Assembly (NCBI GenBank): GCA_018364635.1
Contig: JAGZLR010000008.1
Span: forward strand, 1-64,000
DNA length: 64,000 bases
Origin: Clostridiales bacterium
Lineage (GTDB): Bacteria; Bacillota; Clostridia; Lachnospirales; Anaerotignaceae
Direction of reading: 5' to 3'
Every line of letters starts with the position of its first letter. The first letter of the stretch is position 1. This document shows, in pieces, positions 27,099 through 35,780 of this stretch. A model generated the notes under the pieces. The model was not told the origin of the DNA. It worked only from the letters and a program-made list of their open reading frames with translations, and ran no database searches. The position numbers and the translations under genes are program-made.

Positions 27099-27380
27099 TA
27101 TTTTTGTTCTATATAAAATGGCAACACTAAATTCTCTGTTGCCTTTATAATGATTTCTTTGTTCTTCTAACGGAATATCAATAACAATATGTAAAGATTG
27201 TATAGTCATTCACAGCCAACATACATATACTGATTTTGAAGTTTCTCTACAAAAAACAAACTTTTTTGTTTTCATAAACAAAGTATGATTTCAATAAAAA
27301 AATGTATATTTTCATTTTACATTCTTATGAGAGAAAAACATTTATAAAAGAACTAGTTTTTAACATATAGCTCAAATTTT

Positions 27381-27414
27381 AAAAGAACCAGAAACATTAG
27401 TTTCCGGTTCTTTT
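27381..27414 (-). terminator. terminator of the pta-ackA-rpmF-plsX-rnc unit
   Basis: AAAAGAACC-A-GAAAC pairs with GTTTC-C-GGTTCTTTT; on the minus strand the odd pair becomes a G-U wobble and a T run follows. It overlaps the rnc stop codon. Confidence 0.8.
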
Positions 27415-28098
27415 GTCTTTCATTTTTTCTAATGCATCGTTAGCCGCGCTCTGTTCCGCCTCTTTTTTGCTTCTTCCGCTGCCAACACCTAACACAACAC
27501 CATTATGAGAGACTTTGGCCATAAACTTTTTGTCATGATCAGGCCCTTTCTCCCCTACAATCTCATATAACAGAGGTGATTGACTATAGCTTTGAATTTC
27601 CTCCTGCAAACATGTTTTGCAGTCAAAGGTTCGAAATTCTCGTTTTAAGTGTTCCACTTCTTCCGCCATAATATCTAAAATGTAGGTCCGAACTATTTCC
27701 ATACCTCCATCTAAATAAACTGCACCAATGACAGCTTCAAAAGCGTCTGCTAAAATGGAATCCCGATCTCTTCCTCCAGTACTTTCTTCCCCTCTGCCCA
27801 AAAGAAGATATTGACCAAACTGCAATGCACGTGCTTTTTTTGCCAATGTCACCTCACAAACTGTGCTAGCCCGAAGTTTTGTTAACTCTCCTTCTGGCAT
27901 ATGAGGAAACTTTTCATATAAATAATCACTAATCACAAGTTCTAGCACAGCATCTCCTAAAAACTCTATCCTTTCATTACATTCTAATTTATCTCTTTTC
28001 TTCTCGTTGATATAAGAACTATGACTCATTGCCAAATGCAACAATTTTTTATGATGAAATGTGTAATTAATCGATTGTTCAAAATGGCTCCATTCCAT
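27397..28098 (-). CDS. rnc: ribonuclease III
   Basis: Cuts double-stranded RNA in rRNA maturation and mRNA turnover. The 233-residue protein has the catalytic signature ERIEFLGDAVLELVISDYLY near residue 42 and a second acidic site in DAFEAVIGAVYLDGG; the C-terminal double-stranded-RNA-binding domain ends with GSGRSKKEAEQSAANDALEKM. It begins 33 nt after plsX and is followed directly by a terminator. In many Firmicutes acpP sits between plsX and rnc and smc follows; neither is here. Confidence 0.95.
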   Translation of the reverse strand: MEWSHFEQSINYTFHHKKLLHLAMSHSSYINEKKRDKLECNERIEFLGDAVLELVISDYLYEKFPHMPEGELTKLRASTVCEVTLAKKARALQFGQYLLLGRGEESTGGRDRDSILADAFEAVIGAVYLDGGMEIVRTYILDIMAEEVEHLKREFRTFDCKTCLQEEIQSYSQSPLLYEIVGEKGPDHDKKFMAKVSHNGVVLGVGSGRSKKEAEQSAANDALEKMKDKRTGN

Positions 28099-28131
28099 AA
28101 TTTATTTATCCTGCCTCATTTCTCTGTAAAG

Positions 28132-29121
28132 TTAAATTTTCGCTTCTATCTTCGCTGCAATATCGTTTTCAATAAATTTTTCACATTGCTTTAGTGCATT
28201 TTTAATTCCTTTTGCACTGGAACTTCCATGAGCTTTTACAACTAAAGATTTCAAGCCTAAAAATGGTGCACCGCCAACTTCTTCTGCATCAAATCTTTTT
28301 TTAATCGCTCTAAATCTACCCTTTAGAACTAAAGCAGCAAACTTATACAGACCTACCGTAATCTCATCCTTAATAACACCTAAAAGCCCCATAGAGAGAC
28401 CCTCCGCAAATTTTAAGATTGTGTTGCCCACAAATCCATCGGCTACAATCACATCAGCTTTTCCAAAAGGAATATCTCTTGGCTCAATGTTACCTGTAAA
28501 ATTTAAATCTGTCTGTTCCAACAATCCATAGGTCTCTTTTGTCAGTGCATTTCCTTTTTCTTTTTCTGCACCAATATTCACTAAGGCAACTTTAGGATTT
28601 TTTACTCCCATCACATATTCACAATAGATTGATCCCATCTTTGCAAATTGCACCAGATAGTTCGGTTTACAGTCCACATTAGCACCACTATCCAATAAAA
28701 AAGTAAATCCATGTTGGTCAGGAAGACAGGTGCCAAGAGCTGGACGCTCGATTCCTTTAATTCTACCCACAATAAAGGTAGCGCCTGTCAAAAGGGCACC
28801 TGTACTGCCGGCAGAAACAAAGGCTTCTGCTTTTCCCTCTTTTACAAGATTTAAACCCACAACCATGGAAGAGTCCTTCTTCCGTCGAATTGCGGTTGTC
28901 GGTGATTCTTCCGTACTGATGACTTCTGTAGCTGGAACAATCTCAATTTTATCCTTAGAATAACTATATTGGCTTAATTCCTTTTTAATCTCTTCTTCCA
29001 ACCCAACTAATAACACTTTTAGATTACTTTCCTTAATCGCTTCTACTGTACCTTTCACAATCTCTCCAGGTGCATTATCTCCGCCCATAGCATCCACTGC
29101 TACTACAATTATTCTATCCAT
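28132..29121 (-). CDS. plsX: phosphate acyltransferase PlsX
   Basis: Makes acyl-phosphate from acyl-ACP for phosphatidic acid synthesis. The 329-residue protein has the family opening VAVDAMGGDNAPGEIVKGT, SAGSTGALLTGATFIVGRI, DSGANVDCKPNYLVQFA, and GFVGNTILKFAEG in the right order and length. GGGGTGAAAG precedes ATG 29121. It lies after rpmF across a hairpin and 33 nt before rnc, within a fatty-acid/ribosome gene group well known in Firmicutes. Confidence 0.95.
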   Translation of the reverse strand: MDRIIVVAVDAMGGDNAPGEIVKGTVEAIKESNLKVLLVGLEEEIKKELSQYSYSKDKIEIVPATEVISTEESPTTAIRRKKDSSMVVGLNLVKEGKAEAFVSAGSTGALLTGATFIVGRIKGIERPALGTCLPDQHGFTFLLDSGANVDCKPNYLVQFAKMGSIYCEYVMGVKNPKVALVNIGAEKEKGNALTKETYGLLEQTDLNFTGNIEPRDIPFGKADVIVADGFVGNTILKFAEGLSMGLLGVIKDEITVGLYKFAALVLKGRFRAIKKRFDAEEVGGAPFLGLKSLVVKAHGSSSAKGIKNALKQCEKFIENDIAAKIEAKI

Positions 29122-29156
29122 TCTTTCACCCCAGATTCATTATTTTTTTATAGAAG

Positions 29157-29181
29157 AAAAGACAGCACAAGGCTGTCTTTT
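29157..29181 (-). terminator. hairpin between rpmF and plsX
   Basis: Perfect 10-bp stem AAAAGACAGC / GCTGTCTTTT around a 5-nt loop, with a T-rich tail on the minus strand. It probably terminates part of the rpmF transcripts, lowering plsX-rnc expression relative to L32. Confidence 0.75.
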
Positions 29182-29194
29182 CATTATACGCTAA

Positions 29195-29377
29195 TTAATC
29201 TTCAACTTTGATGATTTCTTTTTTGTTGTAGGAACCGCAGTTCTTACAAACTCTATGAGGCATCATTAATTCTCCGCACTTGCTGCAAACTACTAAACTA
29301 GGAGTTTTAATTTTCCAGCTCTGTGCTTTTCTTCTGTCTCTTCTAGACTTACAAACTTTACCCTTTGGTACTGCCAT
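29195..29377 (-). CDS. rpmF: 50S ribosomal protein L32
   Basis: A 60-residue basic protein with the L32 opening AVPKGKVCKSRRDRRKAQ and a zinc ribbon CSKCGELMMPHRVCKNCG that keeps all four cysteines (the zinc-binding form). GAGGAGG lies before ATG 29377. It is 3 nt after the DUF177 gene, the usual pairing. Confidence 0.97.
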   Translation of the reverse strand: MAVPKGKVCKSRRDRRKAQSWKIKTPSLVVCSKCGELMMPHRVCKNCGSYNKKEIIKVED

Positions 29378-29380
29378 TTC

Positions 29381-29887
29381 TTACACCTCCTCGTCAAGTT
29401 TGAACAGAGAACGCAACTCTTGAAATCTAGGATCTATGGTTGTGGTATCACAGCCACAGCTACCCTCATTCAAATTTTTTCCGCAAATCGGACAAAGCCC
29501 CTTGCAGTCTTCTCTGCAAACAACTTTCATGGGGAGGCTTAAACGAATGCCACTGGCAATCACCTCATCCAGGTCTATCTCATTACCGGAAAACTTTTGC
29601 ATCTCATCATCCAAGTTGCCTGTGCTCTTGAATTTTTCGTTTAAAATAAAATTCACACCAATTTCAACAGGTGAAAGACAACGCCCGCACAGCATTTCTA
29701 CTCGCGTCGTTACTGTGCCTTCAACCTCAAAGATACCTTCAGTATTTGTGATTTTTCCTTCTGCCTTCACAGGGTCCAAAAACCTCACAACATCAGGATA
29801 ACTATTGACATCCACTATCTCTTCAGACAAGGAAAATTTTTCAAAAGCACCTTTGTTCCCTATAATCTGAGAAATATCCACACGCAC
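29381..29887 (-). CDS. DUF177 (YceD-like) protein
   Basis: A protein of about 168 residues of the YceD/DUF177 family, which is almost always next to rpmF; in plants and some bacteria it has been linked to 23S rRNA accumulation. Two Cys pairs are visible: LCGRCLSPV in the middle and CREDCKGLCPICGKNL plus GSCGCD near the C-terminus, suggesting metal binding. The frame opens at GTG 29896, but AGGGG is then only 1 nt away; GTG 29887 puts that site 8 nt upstream, so I use it. It is the gene just before rpmF. Confidence 0.88.
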   Translation of the reverse strand: MRVDISQIIGNKGAFEKFSLSEEIVDVNSYPDVVRFLDPVKAEGKITNTEGIFEVEGTVTTRVEMLCGRCLSPVEIGVNFILNEKFKSTGNLDDEMQKFSGNEIDLDEVIASGIRLSLPMKVVCREDCKGLCPICGKNLNEGSCGCDTTTIDPRFQELRSLFKLDEEV

Positions 29888-29935
29888 ATCAATCACCCCT
29901 ATGGTCGTACTTTACCTATTATACATAGGCGCAAC

Positions 29936-31129
29936 TTATTTGTCAAGAAGCTCTTTTGTATCTCTTGCAATTGCTAATTCTTCATTTGTCGGAATAACAA
30001 AGACTCTAACTCTGGACTGAGGTCTTGTTATTTCGATCTCTTTTCCTCTCAAACCATTTTTGTATAAGTCAAGTTCAATACCTAAGAATCCTAAATATCC
30101 ACAAATTGCCTGACGCATAGAAGAAGAATTCTCGCCTAAACCTGCAGTAAATACAATAGCGTCTACACCGTTCATAGTAGAGATATAGGAACCAATTGTC
30201 TTTGCAACTCTGTAGGCAAAAACATCAAGAGCGGCTGCTGCCTGTGGATTGGAATCCTCCGCAGCACCTTCAATATCTCTAAAGTCTGAGGATACACCAG
30301 AAATACCAAGAACACCAGATTCTTTATTTAACATTTTGTCCATATCATCAACTGTCATATTTTCTTTTCTCATCAGATAAAGAATTACAGCTGGGTCAAC
30401 AGAACCACTTCTAGTACCCATTGCAAGACCATCCAAAGGTGTAAAGCCCATAGAAGTATCAACACTCTTTCCACCGTCAACGGCACAAACAGATGCACCA
30501 TTTCCAAGATGGCATGTAATGATTCTTGTATTCTCAATTGGAATGCCCATCATTCTAGCACACTCATTAGCTACAAATTTATGGCTTGTTCCATGGAATC
30601 CGTATTTTCTGATTTTGTATTCTTCATAATATTTATATGGAATTGCGTACAAATAAGCGATACCAGGCATTGTCTGATGGAAAGCTGTATCAAATACGGC
30701 CACCTGTGGTACACCAGGCATCAATTTTTCACAAGCCTCAATACCAATCAGGTTTGCTGGGTTGTGTAAAGGTGCAAGGTCAAAGCATTTTTTGATTGCA
30801 TCTTTTACTCCTTTGTCAATGATAACAGAGGAAGCATAGTATTCCCCACCATGTACTACACGATGTCCAACAGCGTCAATTTCTGCCGCAGAAGAAATAC
30901 AGCCATGTTCCTTATCTAACAGCGCATTAAGCACAGCCTGAACAGCATCATCATGATTTTTTAAAGGCGCCTCAGAAATATATTTATCTTTATCAGGTAC
31001 TTCGTGTTTCAATCTTCCATCAATACCGATTCTCTCACAAAGGCCCTTTGCCATTACAACTTCTGTTTCCATATCAATTAACTGATACTTTAAGGAAGAA
31101 CTTCCGCAATTCAAAACTAAAACTTTCAT
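29936..31129 (-). CDS. ackA: acetate kinase
   Basis: Transfers phosphate from acetyl phosphate to ADP, yielding acetate and ATP, the main energy-yielding step of many fermenters. The 397-residue protein starts KVLVLNCGSSSLKYQLID, contains VAVFDTAFHQTMPG, the nucleotide loop HLGNGASVCAVDGGKSVDTSMG, and FTAGLGENSS. AAAGGAGAG precedes ATG 31129. It follows pta by 62 nt on the same strand, so the two steps from acetyl-CoA to acetate are co-expressed. Confidence 0.97.
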   Translation of the reverse strand: MKVLVLNCGSSSLKYQLIDMETEVVMAKGLCERIGIDGRLKHEVPDKDKYISEAPLKNHDDAVQAVLNALLDKEHGCISSAAEIDAVGHRVVHGGEYYASSVIIDKGVKDAIKKCFDLAPLHNPANLIGIEACEKLMPGVPQVAVFDTAFHQTMPGIAYLYAIPYKYYEEYKIRKYGFHGTSHKFVANECARMMGIPIENTRIITCHLGNGASVCAVDGGKSVDTSMGFTPLDGLAMGTRSGSVDPAVILYLMRKENMTVDDMDKMLNKESGVLGISGVSSDFRDIEGAAEDSNPQAAAALDVFAYRVAKTIGSYISTMNGVDAIVFTAGLGENSSSMRQAICGYLGFLGIELDLYKNGLRGKEIEITRPQSRVRVFVIPTNEELAIARDTKELLDK

Positions 31130-31191
31130 GAATAAACTCTCCTTTTCCTTGTTCCTACTCGGGATCTTTCAATGATCAATTTGTAAATTTA

Positions 31192-32193
31192 TTATGCCAT
31201 CTGTGCCTGTACTGCAGTAATTGCAACTGTAGCTACAATATCATCTGCAAAACAGCCTCTAGAAAGGTCATTTACTGGTTTTGATATTCCCTGAAGTACT
31301 GGGCCATAAGCTTCAGCGCCAGCAAATCTCTGCACCAATTTATACCCAATATTTCCAGCATCAATGTCAGGGAAAATCAGTACATTAGCTTGTCCTGCAA
31401 CTGTACTTTCTGGTGCCTTTAAGCTACCAACACTTGGAACAATCGCCGCATCACACTGTAACTCACCATCTAATTGCATTTGAGGAGCAAGTTCTTTTGC
31501 GATTTTTGTAGCTTCTGTTACTTTATCTACATCAGGATGTTTTGCACTGCCTTTTGTAGAGTGAGACAACATAGCCACCTTTGCAGGAACGCCCATAAAT
31601 GTCTCAAAGCTTTTTCCTGTTGAAACAGCGATATTTGCCAGCTCTTCTGGATTTGGATTCTGGTTTACAGCACAGTCAGCAAAGAATAATACACCGTCTT
31701 CGCCGTAAGTATTATCCTTGCAGCACATAACAAAGAAAGAGGATACAATAGATGCACCAGGTGCTGTTTTTAAAATTTGAAGTGCTGGACGAAGTACAGC
31801 TGCAGTAGAATTGATTGCACCAGATACCATACCATCAGCTACGCCGAGTTTTACCAACATAATGCCAAAAGTCAAAGGATCCTCCAATGCTTTTGCAGCC
31901 ACTTCTGGAGTCATTCCTTTTTTCTTTCTGATCTCCACTAATGTGTCAATCATTTCTTGCTTTCTCTCATAATTTTGTGGGTCAATAAATGTAGCAGCGC
32001 TCAAATCACAGTCCGGACCAGCTGCTTTCATAAGCTCATCTTTTTTGCCAAATAAAATTAGATCTGCAATTCCTTCTTTGAGAATTTTTCCTGCTGCCTC
32101 AATATTTCTTGGTTCAAGAACAACCGTTTCAGGCAAAATAATTGTTTTTTTGTTGCTTTTTGCTTTTTCCTTCATGATATTTAAGAAATCCAC
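31192..32193 (-). CDS. pta: phosphate acetyltransferase
   Basis: Converts acetyl-CoA and phosphate to acetyl phosphate. The 333-residue protein is the short single-domain form common in Clostridia. Family blocks include ILPETVVLEPRNIEAA, DGMVSGAINSTAAVLRPALQ, ADCAVNQNPNPEELA and LIFPDIDAGNIGYKLVQRFAGA. It starts with GTG 32193; AAGGAGG lies 8 nt upstream. A promoter with TATAAT lies about 60 nt upstream. The gene leads the pta-ackA-DUF177-rpmF-plsX-rnc series. Confidence 0.97.
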   Translation of the reverse strand: MDFLNIMKEKAKSNKKTIILPETVVLEPRNIEAAGKILKEGIADLILFGKKDELMKAAGPDCDLSAATFIDPQNYERKQEMIDTLVEIRKKKGMTPEVAAKALEDPLTFGIMLVKLGVADGMVSGAINSTAAVLRPALQILKTAPGASIVSSFFVMCCKDNTYGEDGVLFFADCAVNQNPNPEELANIAVSTGKSFETFMGVPAKVAMLSHSTKGSAKHPDVDKVTEATKIAKELAPQMQLDGELQCDAAIVPSVGSLKAPESTVAGQANVLIFPDIDAGNIGYKLVQRFAGAEAYGPVLQGISKPVNDLSRGCFADDIVATVAITAVQAQMA

Positions 32194-32253
32194 AATAAAA
32201 GCCTCCTTAAAGTATTAAAATTTAGATTATTTTTTTAAATATCTTTTCTATCT

Positions 32254-32282
32254 ATTATAATCAATATTTCTATCGTATACAA
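32254..32282 (-). promoter_or_regulatory. putative promoter of pta-ackA
   Basis: Minus-strand TTGTAT (32277-32282), 17 nt, TATAAT (32254-32259). The -10 is perfect, the -35 weak. A divergent TATAAT for tmcAL lies near 32329 on the plus strand. Confidence 0.55.
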
Positions 32283-32422
32283 TAGGTATAGGATATTTTT
32301 TCCTGCACAAAAAGATACATTTTTAGTATAATGCGAAAGTAAAAATTTTTCTACTGATAAAATTAATAAATTTTCAAAACCTTTCAACTCTGGTATACTT
32401 GAAATGAGGAGGTGTTTCTACT

Positions 32423-33628
32423 ATGACAATAGCTGGTGTAATTGCTGAATTTAATCCCTTTCATTTAGGACATCAATATCTATTTGAGACAATAAAACAA
32501 AAATTACAGCCCGAATACCTCATTGTCTGTATGAGCGGTAATTTCGTTCAAAGAGGTGAACCAGCAGTTGTAGACAAATGGATCCGCACAAAAATGGCTT
32601 TATTAGGAGGAGCTGACTTGGTATTAGAGCTTCCTACAGAGTACGCAACGAACAGTGCAGAACTTTTTGCTTCCGCTAGCATTCAAATATTAGATCGGAC
32701 GGGCATTTGCGATGTTCTCTGCTTTGGCAGCGAAAGCAATAACTTAGACTTTCTGTCTGAAACTGCAAACTACTTAGCCCAAGAACCAGATAATTTTAAA
32801 CATGACCTCACACAAGCCTTATCAAAAGGTTTATCCTTTCCTGCTGCACGTAATATTGCTCTTCAAAGAAGGTTTCCGAATGCCCCTTCTATTTTCCAAG
32901 CCAATGATATTTTAGCTGTCGAATACATCAAAGCTCTGCAAAAATATCACAGTCGTATAGAGCCTTTTCCAGTCCCACGAGTAGGCGCTGGATACCATTG
33001 TACTGAAAAAAAGAACGGCTTTGCCTCAGCAACTGCAATTCGGAGGGCTATTTCCCAAAACGACCTCCTTTTCTGCCAAGAGACCATGCCAGCAGAAAGC
33101 TTTGCACTCCTGTTAGAAACTTTAAAACACCAAATGGGACCAGTTTCTATAGAACAGTATTTCCAGACGATTCAATATCTCCTTCGCATCCGCTCGTCAA
33201 AAGAACTTGCAGAAATCGCTGATATTTCTGAAGGATTGGAACAACGGCTAAAATCGTCTGCTATGAACGCTTCTTCTGTAGCAGAATTGATTGCAAATGC
33301 AAAAACCAAACGGTACACTTACACACGTCTTAGCCGATGTCTAATTCATCTTCTTTTGGAGATCAAAAAAAAGGAATCTACACAAATTTCGATACCTTAT
33401 CTTCGCGTTTTAGGATTTCGTCGTAGCAGTCAAGTGCTTTTAAGAAAGTTAGAAGAAAATTGTGCTTTGCCCATTCTTACAAATCCGGCAAAAGCAAAAC
33501 CTATTTTTCAAAAAAATGAATTGTTTTCTAAAGAATCGATTGCAACGGATCTTTATATGATGTGTCTTCCCAGCATATCCTATCGCAAAACAGGACAGGA
33601 ATATACACGTCCAATCGTCATAGTTTAA
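32423..33628 (+). CDS. tmcAL: tRNA(Met) cytidine acetate ligase TmcAL
   Basis: YlbM-family nucleotidyltransferase. In B. subtilis TmcAL uses ATP and free acetate to make N4-acetylcytidine at the wobble base of elongator tRNA-Met. The 401-residue protein starts with VIAEFNPFHLGHQYL (HxGH adenylation motif at 16-19), then ERGE-type FVQRGEPAVVDKW and GADLVLELPTEYATNSAE. GAGGAGG precedes ATG 32423. It is divergent from pta-ackA, which makes acetate. ylbJ follows 48 nt downstream; YlbM and YlbJ are also neighbours in B. subtilis. Confidence 0.94.
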   Translation: MTIAGVIAEFNPFHLGHQYLFETIKQKLQPEYLIVCMSGNFVQRGEPAVVDKWIRTKMALLGGADLVLELPTEYATNSAELFASASIQILDRTGICDVLCFGSESNNLDFLSETANYLAQEPDNFKHDLTQALSKGLSFPAARNIALQRRFPNAPSIFQANDILAVEYIKALQKYHSRIEPFPVPRVGAGYHCTEKKNGFASATAIRRAISQNDLLFCQETMPAESFALLLETLKHQMGPVSIEQYFQTIQYLLRIRSSKELAEIADISEGLEQRLKSSAMNASSVAELIANAKTKRYTYTRLSRCLIHLLLEIKKKESTQISIPYLRVLGFRRSSQVLLRKLEENCALPILTNPAKAKPIFQKNELFSKESIATDLYMMCLPSISYRKTGQEYTRPIVIV

Positions 33629-33676
33629 ATCTAAAAACATATAGTTAGAGAGAACCTTTGTTTTAGGGAAAAATCA

Positions 33677-34648
33677 ATGAAAAAAAAACTCTCTCTTCTT
33701 TTCTATTTATTTTTACTTGTTATGTTAATTAGTTATCCAGCAGAACTTTTTACCGCAGGTCAAAAGGGCCTTTTATTGTGGTTCCAAATTGTCCTTCCCA
33801 GCCTTTTTCCCTTTTTGGTGCTTTCCAGTCTCTTATCTTCCACTGGATTTTTGAGACTATTGGGACAGTTGATGAATCCACTGATGGAGCCTATTTTTCA
33901 TCTGCCTGGCATATCAGCCTTTGCTGTCATTCTTGGGATGATTTCTGGTTATCCTTCTGGAAGCAAAATTACAGCCGATATGCTTCAAGAAGGAAGACTT
34001 ACAGACACACAAGTTCAGCGTCTCATGATACTTTGTAATTTTCCAGGACCACTGTTTGTTTTAGGTACGGTCTCCAGCGGATTATTGAACCAACCAACCT
34101 ATGGATATCTTCTCTTAGGATCTGTTTGGACGGCCGCTCTTGTCACAGGCCTTTTATTCCGTTTTTATCCAGAAAAACAGATTAGTCGTCTCAGCGCGTG
34201 TAGCATCCATCCACAACAGTCTTTTTATGGTGTTTTAAATGAAAGTATATTCCAATCTTTTTCTGTCCTTGTACAGGCAGGAGGATATATCATTCTTTTC
34301 AGTGTACTTTCCGAAATTGCCTGTCAAATTGGCCTATTTACCAAAGCCTCTTATATATTGATGCACCTCAGTCATGGTAACATTCCTGATACCTTTTTTA
34401 CAGGTATCTTCACCGGACTGCTGGAAATGACAAACGGTATACAAATGTTAAGCACCGCTGATTGTACAGATTATTTAAAACTTCCAGCGATTGCATTTCT
34501 TTTGTCTTTTGGCGGACTATCCATATTTTTTCAAACAACTAGCTTTTTATCCAACAGCAAATTTCGATTATTTGACTATTTTTTTAGTAAAATTGCCTGT
34601 GCTTGTTTTGCCTTTGCCTTCTGTCGAATTGGATTCCTCTTATTATAA
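33677..34648 (+). CDS. ylbJ: sporulation integral membrane protein YlbJ
   Basis: A 323-residue polytopic membrane protein with about eight hydrophobic segments and the family stretch GMISGYPSGSKITADM in the first half, typical of the nucleoside-recognition (Gate) fold. In B. subtilis ylbJ is expressed in the mother cell and is needed for spore cortex formation. AGGGAAAAATCA precedes ATG 33677. It follows tmcAL by 48 nt, so both may share a transcript. A hairpin terminator overlaps the stop codon. Confidence 0.9.
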   Translation: MKKKLSLLFYLFLLVMLISYPAELFTAGQKGLLLWFQIVLPSLFPFLVLSSLLSSTGFLRLLGQLMNPLMEPIFHLPGISAFAVILGMISGYPSGSKITADMLQEGRLTDTQVQRLMILCNFPGPLFVLGTVSSGLLNQPTYGYLLLGSVWTAALVTGLLFRFYPEKQISRLSACSIHPQQSFYGVLNESIFQSFSVLVQAGGYIILFSVLSEIACQIGLFTKASYILMHLSHGNIPDTFFTGIFTGLLEMTNGIQMLSTADCTDYLKLPAIAFLLSFGGLSIFFQTTSFLSNSKFRLFDYFFSKIACACFAFAFCRIGFLLL

Positions 34649-34671
34649 GGCGAGAATTTCCCGCCTTTTTT
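34647..34671 (+). terminator. terminator after ylbJ
   Basis: AAGGCG...CGCCTT with an inner GAA/TTC, followed by TTTTTT. It starts at the ylbJ stop codon. Confidence 0.8.
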
Positions 34672-34733
34672 ACTACCAAAACTCTTTGAAATAACTGCAT
34701 TTCATCAACTCACACATAATACTAATATAAAAA

Positions 34734-34765
34734 TCAGCCATCTCACTTTACTTTGAAATGGCTGA
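34734..34765 (-). terminator. terminator of the asp23-fakA-recG-coaD unit
   Basis: TCAGCCAT pairs with ATGGCTGA across a 16-nt loop; on the minus strand a TTTTTATATT tail follows. It lies 22 nt after the coiled-coil gene. Confidence 0.7.
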
Positions 34766-34787
34766 ATCGTTTCTTTGATATCATTAT

Positions 34788-35288
34788 TTATTTCCCTTTT
34801 AGTTCCTGTCTATTTTCGTAAATAATGTTGATACTTTGACTAAAGAAATCCTCTATTTGCTGATTTTCATTGCGAAGAGACTCCATCATATTTCTCAAAC
34901 TCTCTTCTGCTGCTGCCAATACTTGATCTGCATATTCATTAGCACCTCTGCGCATCTCTCTACTAGCTTCTTTGCTTTTTTCTACAATATCAGCTGCCTG
35001 GTCTAACGCTCGTTTTGTAACTTCACTTTCATCAACCATACGGCGCATATGATCTTCTGCCGACTTTTCGCGCTCTTCTATTTCTTTTTGTGCGTCCATC
35101 AGAATTTTACTTCTCTCCTGAATAATCCATCTAGCCTGTTTCAAATCATTCGGCAGACGCAGACGGATCTCTGTAATAATTTCGAGAATCTCTTCCTTTT
35201 CAATCGTAATTTTATTGGAAAGAGGCATTCTTCTACTCTGATCGATAATCTCTTCCAGTTCATCCAATAATTTCAAGACTTCATCCAT
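34788..35288 (-). CDS. coiled-coil protein of unknown function downstream of coaD
   Basis: A 166-residue, highly charged helical protein with no membrane helix. Heptad-like patterning runs from about residue 60 to 150 (RSKILMDAQKEIEEREKSAE and following), like the stalk regions of ATP synthase b-type or DivIVA-like proteins; I assign neither. GAGGG precedes ATG 35288. It starts 12 nt after coaD on the same strand and ends the unit. Conserved position beside coaD in related Clostridia is what I recall, not something I could check. Confidence 0.7.
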   Translation of the reverse strand: MDEVLKLLDELEEIIDQSRRMPLSNKITIEKEEILEIITEIRLRLPNDLKQARWIIQERSKILMDAQKEIEEREKSAEDHMRRMVDESEVTKRALDQAADIVEKSKEASREMRRGANEYADQVLAAAEESLRNMMESLRNENQQIEDFFSQSINIIYENRQELKGK

Positions 35289-35300
35289 TTAAGTTATCCC

Positions 35301-35780
35301 TCACTTTTTAAACTTGTCCAAAACAAATTGTTTAATCTCTTTTGGAACCATCAACTCAATGTTTCCGCCAAAGGCAGCAACTTCCTTTACTGCGCTTGAA
35401 CTTAAAAATAAATGCTTTTCATTAGCAGAAATAAATATCGTTTCAATATTGTGATCCAAACTGCGATTAATTAGAGCACGCTGAAATTCATCTTCAAAAT
35501 CCGTTACAGCCCGAAGCCCGCGGACAAGTATCTTTGCCTGATTCGCTTTTGCAAAATCGACCAAAAGTCCGTCGAACATTTCTACTCGTACATTAGGAAT
35601 ATGACTTGTAGCTAAAGAAAGTAGTTGCTTTCTTTCTTCCGCAGTAAATAAATATTTTTTATTGGGATTGTTTAACACTCCTACTACCAATTCATCAAAT
35701 AATTTTGCTGAACGCTCAATAATGTCTAAATGTCCAATTGTTACAGGGTCAAAACTTCCTGGATATACTGCCTTTAACAT
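35301..35780 (-). CDS. coaD: pantetheine-phosphate adenylyltransferase
   Basis: Fourth step of CoA synthesis: 4'-phosphopantetheine plus ATP to dephospho-CoA. The 159-residue protein starts KAVYPGSFDPVTIGHLDI with the T/HxGH nucleotidyl-transfer motif and has the family ISANEKHLFLSSSAVKEVA (ISSS-like) block. Length is normal. GGAGGAG precedes ATG 35780, inside the end of rsmD, with a 7-bp overlap that suggests coupled translation. Confidence 0.97.
   Translation of the reverse strand: MLKAVYPGSFDPVTIGHLDIIERSAKLFDELVVGVLNNPNKKYLFTAEERKQLLSLATSHIPNVRVEMFDGLLVDFAKANQAKILVRGLRAVTDFEDEFQRALINRSLDHNIETIFISANEKHLFLSSSAVKEVAAFGGNIELMVPKEIKQFVLDKFKK

Larger units (their letters stand above)
26865..27396. 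other. intergenic region between uvrB and rnc
   Basis: Over 500 nt with no convincing gene. It holds the rnc terminator (27381-27414) and a candidate SOS-controlled promoter for uvrBA (27061-27098). A 68-codon minus-strand frame (27003-27209) runs through that promoter and has no ribosome-binding site. The stretch from 26880 to 27050 would be the uvrB leader and shows no clear fold. Confidence 0.5.

Noticed and set aside
27003..27209. 68-codon minus-strand frame between uvrB and rnc
   Set aside because: No ribosome-binding site, and it runs through the candidate uvrBA promoter and LexA-like box. Some residues look gene-like, so a decayed gene cannot be fully excluded.
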